Shown here: piece by piece, positions 1 to 7,120 of the stretch
Layout: every line of letters starts with the position of its first letter
Position numbering within the stretch: the first letter of the stretch is position 1
Assembly (NCBI GenBank): GCA_032353305.1
Contig: JAUCNG010384482.1
Location: forward strand, 1-11,025
Direction: 5' to 3'
DNA from: Cephalothrix spiralis
Taxonomy: Eukaryota; Nemertea; Palaeonemertea; Archinemertea; Cephalotrichidae
DNA: 11,025 nt
The notes under the pieces: generated by a model
Told to the model about the DNA's origin: nothing
Databases searched by the model: none
The model's input: only the letters and a program-made list of their open reading frames with translations
Program-made: the position numbers and the translations under genes

Positions 1-365
1 GCAATCTCAATGAAAACCTCAGCGTAGGAGAATGTTAACTATTTTGCAACGCATAATAACAATTTTGGATATAATTTGCCTTCTTCTCCTTTATAGCGTC
101 TCGTAACAGGAAATACGAAAGACTTCTTTTAGGCGTTTAAAAATAAATGTTTATTTATTTACTCCCTAAGGTATAGAATGTAAATTTTGGCATTTTCAAG
201 ATTGACGCCTTTAGGAACAAATGCTGACATTCAAGTCCATAAGAAATTAATATTACTTCAGGCTACAATTGTATTGCATAACGGGTCCCTTTTCATGAAA
301 CCTTTATTCTCCTACACTATTATTAAGTTATTTTTTAAAATTCAGTTTATATTTATATAGCTTCA
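1..365. other. AT-rich stretch without recognisable features
   Basis: Both strands are interrupted by frequent stop codons. I see no tRNA-like boxes, long inverted repeats or tandem arrays. It is probably intergenic or intronic sequence to the left of the direct repeat that starts near 366. Confidence 0.6.
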
Positions 366-500
366 AACTATTGTATATATTTTTTAGAGTTGGAACGAAG
401 GCGTTAGTCACTTCTTGCTAAATGGCATTTTCAGTTCGATAAGAATTTTGTACTTTATTTTTAATGGAGGAAATAGAGCTTGTCAGAGTTCTGAGAGTAA

Positions 501-597
501 AAAATAGAAAACACCAAAGTTTTTTACCATTGACGTCACACTGTATATAAATGTAATTTAGTACATCAGGTAGGGATACATTGAAGATGTGATCACT
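501..597. repeat. Extra segment present only in repeat copy 1
   Basis: Between the shared GAGAGTA and GCGCAATGTATGACT blocks, copy 1 carries about 95 bases that copy 2 lacks. Either this is an insertion in copy 1 or a deletion in copy 2; two copies cannot settle which. The segment contains the CRE octamer and TATA-like run listed separately. I see no clear terminal inverted repeats or target-site duplication around it. Confidence 0.55.
531..551 (+). promoter_or_regulatory. CRE octamer followed by a TATA-like run
   Basis: TGACGTCA, the full palindromic CRE/ATF site, occupies 531-538 and is followed at 544-551 by TATATAAA. Together they would make a compact promoter-like arrangement if functional. 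No open frame follows, and in AT-rich DNA a TATA-like word is expected often, so the octamer is the only specific part. It lies inside the segment unique to repeat copy 1. Confidence 0.2.
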
Positions 598-910
598 TTG
601 GGGCGCAATGTATGACTCATATGATGCGGCGAATGTTTAGATGCAGGCTCCTCTTGAAAACGAAAGACTAGGGCCTCCATTTATAATAATACCATTATTT
701 TTATTTTGTATTCCTTCAAACCATTCTATTTAGCGTACGTTGCGGTATAATGCCTTTGATATTTTAAGGGGGATATATATCCGAGACTTGGACGAACCAT
801 TAAACTATCTAGTTATCACATGTCTGGAGTTCATATTACTCGTCTAGCTTTAATAACAGCATGGTCACGTGAGCTAAATCAGTTATTCCATCGTATCAGG
901 ATAAATTTCA

Positions 911-921
911 GGACTCGAACC
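911..921 (-). repeat. Perfect Pol III B box; possible tRNA-derived SINE remnant
   Basis: On the minus strand the 11 bases read GGTTCGAGTCC, an exact match to the B-box consensus GGTTCGANTCC found in the T arm of tRNAs and tRNA-derived SINEs. The neighbouring bases do not form a proper T stem, and no convincing A box, anticodon arm or acceptor stem is seen upstream on the same strand. It may be a decayed SINE head or chance. It is not an intact tRNA gene. Confidence 0.35.
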
Positions 922-930
922 ACATGCTGC

Positions 931-978
931 GTTGAAATGCACTAAATATCATTCTCGCAACATTTAGCACATTTCAAC
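931..978. repeat. Short inverted repeat, 17-bp arms, 14-base loop
   Basis: The left arm at 931-947 begins GTTGAAATG and the right arm at 962-978 ends CATTTCAAC; 15 of 17 positions are complementary. It lies immediately beside the B-box sequence and just before the second copy of the direct repeat. It could be a small foldback remnant or part of the same decayed element. Confidence 0.6.
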
Positions 979-1037
979 TTGCATACATTTGGCTCTCGTC
1001 ATGAAATATATCCTGGAGTACCAAACATAACGATGAA

Positions 1038-1209
1038 ATAACTATTACATATTTTTGAGAGATTGACCCAAAGGCGTTTGTCACTTCTTGCTAAAAATGG
1101 CATTTTCTGTTCGATGAGAATTGTGTACTTTGTTTTTAATGGAGGAATTAATGTTTGTCTGAATTCTGAGAGTAGATGGGAGCGCAATGTATGACTATCT
1201 AGATGCAGG
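1038..1209 (+). repeat. Diverged interspersed repeat, copy 2 (shorter copy)
   Basis: This is the partner of 366-647 in the same orientation. It keeps every shared block of the alignment but lacks the 95-base segment, so GAGAGTA is followed almost at once by GCGCAATGTATGACT. A short minus-strand frame across it has no recognisable protein features and I treat it as fortuitous. Confidence 0.8.
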
Positions 1210-1272
1210 GGAACGTTTTGTATAGGTCATTTTCTTCAGTTGATAGCATCTTGAAAGTGAAGTGGGAAGTGT

Positions 1273-1596
1273 CAAAATAGCGCTGCTTGGCGCTAGCGTT
1301 AGGATCGCCTAAAGCTGTGATAGGCATCGCAGGCGGGACATTTTTTCTAGCGCTATCAGTCGCTATTAATCGACCATAGAGTTTTCCATTTTATAGAAAA
1401 AATCCGCTTGCAAATGGCACAAATGAGCAAAAAAGAGAAACAACTTGAGAAAGAATAACTTTCAGCTTTATTTTGCTTTTTAGTTAAACGTTTAGATATT
1501 AAAAAAATTGTGCTTTGAAGCGCTATGTTCTGTTGATAGGGGCACCAATTTCTAGCGCTAATATCACTTTAGGCGTCGCTAACCATCGCTATTTTG
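1273..1596. mobile_element. Foldback element with TAGCG-rich ends
   Basis: The arms at 1273-1322 and 1553-1596 are imperfect inverted repeats. Both begin, read inward, with CAAAATAGCG, then carry a GTTAG/TAGCG block, then CGCCTAAAG, then TGATA. The left arm has a roughly 10-base addition. The element holds at least eight copies of the word TAGCG or its complement CGCTA, including the palindrome TAGCGCTA at 1349 and 1553. The middle is plain AT-rich DNA. The size of about 325 bp and lack of coding capacity fit a MITE; the superfamily and target duplication are not clear. Confidence 0.6.
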
Positions 1597-1609
1597 AAAT
1601 TTTCCAGCA

Positions 1610-2290
1610 ATTTACCTAGTTAAGGAGATCGTTTCAAGTCCAATAAGCTATAGTTTATTAAATTCAGAAAAATAAAAAGGAACTGAAAAATTAAGAGAAA
1701 TAACGGTTAGTTTAGATTAGTTCCCTACACTTATTCGTCGCTATACTGCGATACGTTTTGACTATTGGATGTAAAAATTGTAATCGATACGGTGCTGTAA
1801 CTGTCTAGGCAGGTTAAGTGCTTTAAATTGATTTTGAAATTCTATTTGTTGAAAACCGCTTCGCAGTATTCTAGAAGCTCTTTTTGACAATAGGCCTTAC
1901 CAGAACTAATTGCTAGATACATAAATGTTTCTCTTCATATCGCTAAAATCTATCGGTTTTTGGGATAAGCCTTGAACATCAATACTTATTTCTTAAACTT
2001 AAATACTGGTACTTAATTAGAATTAAAAATTAAGGCGTGTAGTCCTATTTTTAAAAGAATATCAGCAATTTCAAATTTTCCTTATTTTATCGAAAACCTT
2101 TTTTGTGCAATTATCATATTAATCTTATAGTCATGTCATTGATTTTGAAGGAGTTTTTATTTTTACATCTTCAATTTGAAATATTGAACTGCATGTTCCG
2201 TGCATCCTCACACGTTCGCTCTATAGATTATAGCTCACCCCAATACAAAATATAGCCCCATAGCATCGGTTGAATTGAGACCCTATGTAA
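1610..2290. other. AT-rich stretch without recognisable features
   Basis: No open frame, tRNA-like box or long inverted repeat was found. One further CGCTA word at about 1738 resembles the motif of the preceding foldback, but one pentamer is not informative. Confidence 0.55.
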
Positions 2291-2298
2291 AATGTATG

Positions 2299-2532
2299 TA
2301 CAGTATACATGGCTGCATTGCGAAAATTGTGATGCCACTTTAAAATGTTCCCATTTTATTACCCATAATGCAACGCTAAAATCTCGTTTTGGGTTCTATT
2401 GACTCGATTTGGCGCAAAATAACCGAATACGAGGTAGTCGCGTTGCATTATGGGTAATAGAATTGGACATTCAAAAATGGCATCAAAAACTTGGGGAACA
2501 ACATTTTCGCAATGCAGCCATGTCGTACTGTA
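2299..2532. mobile_element. Tc1/mariner-like MITE (foldback, about 230 bp)
   Basis: Almost the whole element is an inverted repeat. The left arm 2299-2376 and right arm 2440-2532 share, reading inward, TACAGTA, CATGGCTGCATTGCGAAAA, GATGCCA, AATGT and TTACCCATAATGCAACGC. The last block is a perfect 18-bp inverted match (2359-2376 with 2440-2457). The loop is about 63 bases and the right arm carries an extra segment of about 16 bases near 2485-2500. The ends read TA-CAGT and ACTG-TA, matching the TA target duplication and CAGT terminus usual for Tc1/mariner elements. No transposase is present, so movement would need an enzyme supplied in trans. Family assignment rests only on the termini. Confidence 0.85.
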
Positions 2533-2627
2533 GTTATCGGACTCTTCCGTTTAGCCAGGTTTAGCCAAAATTAAGACAAGTCTAATCGATCAGAGCGGTT
2601 TAGGTATGTGTTCGGTTATTCGAATGG

Positions 2628-2711
2628 TGGCCTGGTATCACTGAGATATATTAGATCATATTAATCAATAATCACCTCATAAAGTTGCCTTGAGTTCGAA
2701 TCTTGCTGCCG
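2628..2711 (+). repeat. Weak tRNA-like (SINE-like) remnant
   Basis: TGGCCTGGTA at 2628-2637 resembles an A box. AGTTCGAATCT at 2693-2703 is within two bases of a B box and is followed by TTGCTGCC, which could be the 3' side of an acceptor stem. The A-to-B distance is rather long and the cloverleaf does not fold well. This is at best a decayed tRNA-derived SINE head. Confidence 0.25.
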
Positions 2712-2831
2712 TTTTAAAACAATTTCTCCAAAAATTTGTCATTATTGTTTTCAATATTTAGGTTCTCATTCATTAAATATGACATAAACATAAAAGTCCA
2801 TGATTTTATGAAAAATAATATATATAATTGC

Positions 2832-3025
2832 TCCAGGCAGGGGCTCGAACCTGCTATTTTCTGTTACACAGCCAAGCGCTTAAGGTGCCCCCCCCCCTAT
2901 AATTACCATTTTTTTGAGCCAGGGGCTACCTAATTATCCTAAAAGTAGCATTTGATAGTATTAAATATAGGCTAAAAAATTATTTGGGTGGGGGCACCTT
3001 AAACAGAACGCACTACAGAGTCAGT
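2832..3025 (-). mobile_element. tRNA-derived SINE fragment, interrupted by a MITE
   Basis: Minus-strand reading shows a tRNA-like order. A D-arm-like piece sits at about 3003-3025, followed after the interruption by AAGCGC, an anticodon-arm-like region containing GGCTGTGTAACAG, and then GCAGG-TTCGAG-CCCCTGC, a T-arm-like block. The B box GGTTCGAGCCC is at 2841-2851, one mismatch from consensus. Removing the TTAA-flanked insert at 2884-2998 with one TTAA brings the D-arm part next to the GCGC that normally follows a tRNA D loop. The part downstream of the tRNA head is AT-rich with no recognised SINE tail. It is not a functional tRNA gene, and the source tRNA cannot be named securely. Confidence 0.6.
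2884..2998. mobile_element. 115-bp MITE flanked by TTAA, nested in a SINE
   Basis: TTAA at 2880-2883 and TTAA at 2999-3002 directly flank an element with terminal inverted repeats beginning GGTGCCCCC. The left end continues CCCCCTATAATT and the right end, reversed, continues ACCCAAATAATT, so about 18 of 21 terminal bases agree. TTAA duplication is the signature of piggyBac-type insertion, though typical piggyBac termini differ (often CCC/GGG next to TTAA), so the superfamily is an inference. The interior is AT-rich and non-coding. The C10 tract at 2888-2897 is part of the terminus. Confidence 0.75.
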
Positions 3026-3199
3026 TATAGCTAGTGCAGTCTTTAAAATTCGTATGACCTTAGTCAAATTCGATTGCGTCTACAGAGATAATTGCATACA
3101 ACCCATTAAAAGTAATGGTAAAAGTGGTAAAAGGCGATACCATGAGCTTTGGGAAAGTAGAAATGGAACTAGCTGCCTTTGAAGGGTACCACGATGCCG

Positions 3200-3258
3200 A
3201 ATCAAGTAATGGAACTGTGCGATATAATTTATATATAGCACAATTCCATTACTTGATT
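3200..3258. repeat. 21-bp near-perfect hairpin with 17-base loop
   Basis: The arms 3200-3220 and 3238-3258 are complementary at 20 of 21 positions. The single difference is a C-A pair on the plus strand and would be a G-U wobble in a minus-strand RNA. The loop is AU-rich. Two or three more weak pairs are possible outside. The dimensions suit a short microRNA-like hairpin or a tiny foldback element; no other evidence of expression is visible. Confidence 0.7.
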
Positions 3259-3259
3259 T

Positions 3260-3582
3260 GTTTGACTTCTTGCTCAATAAATTAGGCATTGATCAACTTA
3301 AGATACCGGCTGCATCTTCTGATCACAACCATTTATCTTTATTTCATGTCAGGCTGTCTGAATTCTAAACAAAATTTGCTATAACCGTCAAAGTAAGGAC
3401 TGAGTCAGGGTTCAATAAGACACTTGTTACTTCGGGTTAGGAGTATGACAAGTATGATATGAAGCAACAGGCATATTGACTAAATTTGGTTGTGATTTTT
3501 GGATAATATTGTGATATTTGATTTGGAGGATAATGTGCATTAATCCTGGATAGTCAGGGAATTACAAATAAGGCAAAAAGTC
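3260..3582. other. Stretch without recognisable features
   Basis: No open frame, tRNA-like sequence or long inverted repeat. It contains only trivial short similarities such as two nearby AGTATGA words near 3441 and 3452. Confidence 0.5.
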
Positions 3583-3977
3583 CAGAGGGTCATGGAAAAA
3601 ATTTACTATATAAGTAGGCTGAAAAAAAATACAAAATGGGTTTATGTACCCACCCACCTTGTAGATTTAGACTATCACTACTTTACATGTAGGTACCCAC
3701 CACCGCTTTTTGCAATTTTTCCCCATTTCGAAAATAATTTCCAGCCAATTTTTGGCCACGCGCAGCCACTATTTTTATATGGTTTATTATCTTGTTTTAA
3801 GTGTGAATTCGGTAAAATCATGCAAAAAACGCGAAAAATATGCGAAGAAAAAACGCGTTTATTGGAAAAATTATCAAAAATGAGGAGGAAAATATTGTGG
3901 ATATGTAAGAAGGAATTTCCGCGAAATATATGTACACCATATGTATGTGCGCATTTTTTCCATGACCCCCCCCCCTG
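3583..3977 (+). mobile_element. G-tract MITE family, copy A (395 bp)
   Basis: The left end reads CAGAGGGTCATGGAAAAAAT and the right end, reversed, reads CAG-G10-TCATGG followed by AAAAAAT, so the terminal repeat is about 20 bases with a variable G run. Inside the left end lie GGGTTT-GTACCCACCCACC at about 3638-3658 and a block CACTACTTTA...CTTTTTGCAA at 3676-3715. Both recur in the same order on the opposite strand in 10693-10979. CAGGGG-type ends recall hAT elements, but the adjacent 8 bases (3575-3582 and 3978-3985) are not duplicated, so this is only a suggestion. Overlapping short frames on both strands show no protein domain and I treat them as chance. A TCATGGAAAAAAA-like word just outside, at about 4088-4103 on the minus strand, may be another decayed end. 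Confidence 0.7.
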
Positions 3978-4083
3978 ATTTAGAGTACAAAAACAGTAGT
4001 AAACAGTCGAGGAAAAAGTTTTCAAAGTGTGGAAAAAACTACATTTCGGCATTTTTTTGCTACTCACACCAGATCTTGTTACA

Positions 4084-4104
4084 GCAAATTTTTTTCCATG
4101 ACAT
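4084..4104 (-). repeat. Isolated TCATGG-type terminal remnant
   Basis: The minus strand reads TGTCATGG followed by a run of A and then TTTGC. This closely resembles the end shared by the elements at 3583-3977 and 10693-10979 but lacks the G tract. It may be a second truncated copy or an alternative right end of the upstream element. Confidence 0.35.
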
Positions 4105-4450
4105 TTTCCTGGCAATCCTGCCTCCCTTCAATATTGAAAGTAATTTACTGATTAATAATGTAACATAATTAATTGCGACTGTTGATCTATACTTCATGGT
4201 AAGATCAAAATGATTTGACTTTGATTGGTTTCTATTTCCTGGTTATGAATATAATTGTAAATAATATATTAGAAGGTTTTAGGAGAACAAAGTTTTGATG
4301 TTGTCAGTTCGCACAGTGCAGTTGTCCTATAGTGGTCACCTTAATGGTGTAAAGCTTAGCCTTGCTCTGATAAAAATAATTAGTATATTTTTAGATTACT
4401 TTTGATGGTTACTCTCATAGGGCTGGGATCCGTACACCCCCGTGCTTTTA
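4105..4450. other. AT-rich stretch without recognisable features
   Basis: Stop codons are frequent in all frames. I see no repeats, tRNA-like boxes or strong hairpins between the remnant at 4084-4104 and the foldback starting at about 4454. Confidence 0.5.
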
Positions 4451-4453
4451 TCG

Positions 4454-4715
4454 TTTTCGAGATCTGCGCAGCGCACTGTAGTTTATGCACTGCGCATGCG
4501 CGAATCGAAAAAATAACAGCCGATTCGGGTAAATTAGGGGCATGTTTCTATCTGTCCGTAATACAATTATATGACGTAAAATCAGCCGTTACCGAGTTAT
4601 TAACGATTTAAGTAGGTGTGACGTTATCATTATTGATTCATTAATAACTCGGTAACGGCTGATATTACCTCATATAATTCGCAAAAATGAAGTGCGCATG
4701 CGCAGATCTCGAAAA
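4454..4715. mobile_element. Foldback element with 39-bp inner stem and GCGCATGCGC ends
   Basis: Three nested inverted repeats share one axis. The outer pair, 4454-4470 with 4699-4715, is a perfect 17-bp match beginning TTTTCGAGATCTGCGCA. The next pair, 4492-4501 with 4694-4703, is the palindromic GCGCATGCGC. The inner pair, 4565-4603 with 4641-4679, matches at 37 of 39 positions around GCCGTTACCGAGTTATTAA, with a 37-base loop. The left arm carries about 60-70 bases missing from the right. The true outer ends are uncertain; TAGGGC near 4418 and the reverse of GGGCCCAA near 4716 may extend it. No coding capacity. A MITE is the likeliest reading, superfamily unknown. Confidence 0.8.
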
Positions 4716-4900
4716 GGGCCCAATAGATTTTTCTTTTCTTTTTAGCCTTGAAGCAGTAGGATCTGTAGTTTTCAAAAATATAAGTCTCACTGCTAGTTCA
4801 AGCCAAAACGATAAAACGGGTTATTAAGGCTCAATTCGTCTCCCCTAGGGGGCGGTACACACCGCTCTTTCAGCGACCTACAAAACTGCCCCGACTGTGG

Positions 4901-4926
4901 TGCTCATTTCCATTTTGAAATGAGCA
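4901..4926. repeat. Perfect 10-bp hairpin
   Basis: TGCTCATTTC at 4901-4910 and GAAATGAGCA at 4917-4926 are exact complements around a 6-base loop. No U-rich tract follows and the context is eukaryotic, so a bacterial-type terminator is not suggested. Function is unknown and chance is possible. Confidence 0.5.
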
Positions 4927-4929
4927 GCT

Positions 4930-5300
4930 ATTTTACAGTCAAGTTAATAATTGGGTCATACATATTACAATTAACAGCTTTAAACAATAAGGACAATCTG
5001 TTAATGCCCCCAATAATGAAATAAACTATGCATATTTAAAAGCAACACTAAACCCCTTTAAAACATTGCAAACTATAATTATATCACAGGAAAAAACCTT
5101 ATTATTGAGTTACCCCTTTTCTATAGAGAGTGCCTTTTATCTCCAAATCAAATTATTGTACTCAGACTTTGGATAATTAACAGTTTGATATACGTGGCAT
5201 TGTATAAACTAAAAAGTGGACAAATATATTTGGTTTCCGGAATAAATAGTATTTTTAGTCAGCAAACGGAAAACGTACAAAACTGTATGATTATTTCCTT
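4930..5300. other. AT-rich stretch upstream of a candidate short exon
   Basis: No repeat, frame or clear core promoter was found. If the ATG at 5305 were a real start, this would be its upstream region; no convincing TATA box or initiator can be singled out. Confidence 0.4.
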
Positions 5301-5338
5301 CAAAATGGCGCAATCTAGAGCTGTAATCATGTAAGTAC
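5301..5338 (+). other. Possible short first coding exon with splice donor (weak), or YY1-like motif
   Basis: CAAAATGGCGCA at 5301-5312 gives an ATG with A at -3 and G at +4, a good start context. It is followed by eight in-frame codons (MAQSRAVI) and then, at 5331, GTAAGTAC, which fits the intron donor consensus. The first exon would be 26 coding bases ending in phase 2. Pyrimidine-rich stretches ending in AG occur downstream (for instance near 5419 and 5709), but no convincing second exon can be read. CAAAATGGCG is also the core of the YY1 binding motif, which commonly overlaps start codons, so the ATG may belong to a protein-binding site or be chance. I do not recognise the peptide. Confidence 0.2.
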
Positions 5339-5339
5339 A

Positions 5340-5715
5340 TTTAGAAGCTATCGTTTGTGCATGTTCAGCGGCTTTTCTTGATTAATAATTTTTACGTCAC
5401 GTTTTAGTTTTTATCTAGTTCCAGACATTGTAGCTGTGTTTTTTTCTGTTTTAAACTATGATGTTTAATGAGGGTCTGCAAAGGAGGGGATTGATTTACG
5501 ATCATTCTTGGACCATTTTACGTTTACGGAGCCAATTTTAACCGATTTACGGTTAACGAAAAACCCTTCCAGACCCCTTCCAGACCCTCTTCAATATAAT
5601 TTTTACCAAATTAGTTTTTGTGAGAATTTCCTACGCCCCTTCTTTTTCCTGATGATTCTTGCCCATTTTCCCCTACTTTTTTATTGTACCTGTACCTTTA
5701 ATTTCATAGTGACTA
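5340..5715. other. Stretch with a small tandem duplication only
   Basis: CCCTTCCAGA occurs at 5564-5573 and again at 5575-5584, an 11-base tandem duplication. A short hairpin ACCG-ATTTA-CGGT lies at 5541-5553. The open frame here on the plus strand has low-complexity content and no recognisable domain. Confidence 0.45.
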
Positions 5716-5829
5716 TATTATTACACGACATGAGTCATCGCTGACGTTTTCGAATGTTACTGCCGCGCGTGCAATTCGCGAATTGTACTGGGGTAATTCA
5801 ATGGGGGAGGTAGCGCTCATGTAATAATA
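5716..5829. repeat. Imperfect foldback with central palindrome
   Basis: TATTATTACA at 5716-5725 is the exact complement of 5820-5829, and CATGAG at 5729-5734 pairs with CTCATG at 5816-5821, next to GCGCT/AGCGC-like bases. Near the middle is the perfect 14-base palindrome CAATTCGCGAATTG at 5772-5785. The roughly 115-bp unit could be a small MITE; ends and target duplication are not definable. The adjoining AATAATATTATT at 5823-5834 is itself palindromic. Confidence 0.45.
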
Positions 5830-5834
5830 TTATT

Positions 5835-7060
5835 TACCACACATCTATTTGTCCAATATGAGCTTTTTATCTATTTTACAGACAAATTCATTACACCTAC
5901 GATTTTATCACCGAAAACTGTACAAGTACGTTTCTCGTCCATATTAATTGATCTTAATAAGCGCGGATAAATTTTAATCCATGCCCATCAACCAATCAGA
6001 AGAGCCGTACATATTATTGAATCGTCGAACTACATTGAACTACATCAATTAAAAATTGATTACTATCTCATAATCTGCCATTAAACACTCTAGTCGGGTC
6101 AATGCTTAATTTACAAATTGACCTTGAACTTGCCAAATACTAGTGGATGGGAACTTGCCAAACTAGAACTCATAATTTAATGAGCTTTACAAGACGAAGA
6201 TTTAATCGGTTTTATCACAGGAAAGGAGATTAAATAGTTTTAAAATGTTTAAAATATGCATGATAATGATGTTTAATGTGTGGTATATATAATAATCAGA
6301 TGCGATATATAACTTTACAAAAATTATATCACTTCTGGTATAATATATTCATTGAAGAAATTCAGAAATAGAAACTGGCTCATATTTGGCCGTGTCAACA
6401 ATACGATTTTATTGATAGATAGAAATTATATTACATTAGGTTACTCTCGATTTAGTTGACATTTACAATTTGTTCAAGATTAAAGCGAAAGGTGACTCGG
6501 CAGGAGTTAAATTGGAATAGGACATCAAAAGTTGCAAAATAACCTTAATTGATCATGCACTCTAGTAAAGGCAAAAAAAAATCGGTTTTCGGTCAATTGA
6601 CATAATTACCATAATCACAGCCTATATATATAGTTTAGTTGGTTTAAGTGTAAATACCATTTTGTCGATAAATCTAGATGTCGATGACGTACACAAAATA
6701 GTACCACCATGTTTTTGCCTAGCGTAGCCGAAGCAGCTAAAATATTTCAACTTGCTTTATAGTTACTTATAGGTGGTGTCAGAATATGCGCACATCCTAA
6801 AATCTTTCGTTTCCGAAAACCGTGAGCGATATTTTGGTTGCACAATTCAACACATCGAATGAATGTGTTTATGCATCAAATTCCATCTATGATTTGAAAT
6901 CTTCAAAAAATAGAACATTTAGAGTACTTACTGCAAGTTGGAGTTCATATATCCAATTAAGGAAGTATACCACTGAATTTGATAGTCCTGTTTATTGATA
7001 TATATAAATATTATTCTTAAAACTATCAAATGTTTCAAAATTGAAAACTGAAATGTACAA
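5835..7060. other. Long AT-rich stretch with minor repeats only
   Basis: No gene is supported. Visible small structures are: GAACTACAT repeated at 6027-6035 and 6037-6045; a hairpin ATCAATT-AAA-AATTGAT at 6044-6060; GGTCAAT at 6097-6103 with its complement at 6117-6123; GAACTTGCCAAA repeated at 6126 and 6151, each followed by ACTAG within a few bases; and the palindrome GTCAATTGAC at 6592-6601, which recurs at 7324-7333. Each could arise by chance or local slippage. Confidence 0.5.
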
Positions 7061-7068
7061 AATACTTT

Positions 7069-7120
7069 ACAGATATTGTACAATTTTTCTTGTATTGCCA
7101 TCAAGTTGTACAATATCTGT
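7069..7120. repeat. Perfect 15-bp inverted repeat with TTGTACAA boxes
   Basis: ACAGATATTGTACAA at 7069-7083 is exactly complementary to 7106-7120, with a 22-base loop. The palindrome TTGTACAA occurs at 7077, 7106 and again at 7198, and ATGTACAAAA lies at 7054. A further inverted relation links GTATTGCCAT at about 7091-7100 to ATGGCAATA at about 7212-7220. The cluster may be a decayed foldback spanning roughly 7069-7220. Short frames overlapping it on both strands are not credible genes. Confidence 0.6.

Larger units (their letters stand above)
366..647 (+). repeat. Diverged interspersed repeat, copy 1 (longer copy)
   Basis: This segment aligns directly with 1038-1209. Shared blocks, in order, are AAACTATT, AAGGCGTT, GTCACTTCTTGCTAAA, ATGGCATTTTC, GTTCGAT, GTACTTT, TTTTTAATGGAGGAA, TTCTGAGAGTA, GCGCAATGTATGACT and TAGATGCAGG. 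Relative to copy 2 it has about 95 additional bases near 501-597 and a few more near 618-636. The two copies face the same way, roughly 560-670 bases apart. They could be two members of a dispersed family, a segmental tandem duplication, or decayed terminal repeats of a small element, but I see no TG...CA ends and no primer-binding site. No protein is encoded. Confidence 0.8.

Noticed and set aside
366-1209. Complete miniature LTR retrotransposon (TRIM)
   Set aside because: The direct repeats have no TG...CA ends, no 5-bp target duplication, no primer-binding site after the left copy and no polypurine tract before the right copy that I can identify.
2841-2851. Functional tRNA gene on the minus strand
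   Set aside because: Only the T-arm-like B box is good. The D arm is split by a 115-bp insertion, the anticodon stem is short and the acceptor stem does not close.
3592-4115. Overlapping open frames of 128 and 145 codons on opposite strands
   Set aside because: They lie mostly within a repeat with inverted ends, have low-complexity content driven by A, T and C runs, include the homopolymer, and show no domain or splice context. Frames this long arise by chance in such sequence.
4901-4926. Rho-independent terminator
   Set aside because: The hairpin is AT-mixed, lacks a T tract, and nothing else in the window suggests bacterial DNA.
5508-5744. 78-codon plus-strand open frame
   Set aside because: It is rich in F, L and P from a pyrimidine-rich stretch, covers a tandem duplication and runs into a foldback. 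It has no recognisable domain and no supporting start context.
5710-5823. Second exon joined in frame to the candidate exon at 5305
   Set aside because: A 38-codon frame does follow a pyrimidine tract and AG at 5709, but it lies almost entirely within the foldback at 5716-5829 and ends immediately after it, so it is more likely an accident of the inverted repeat.
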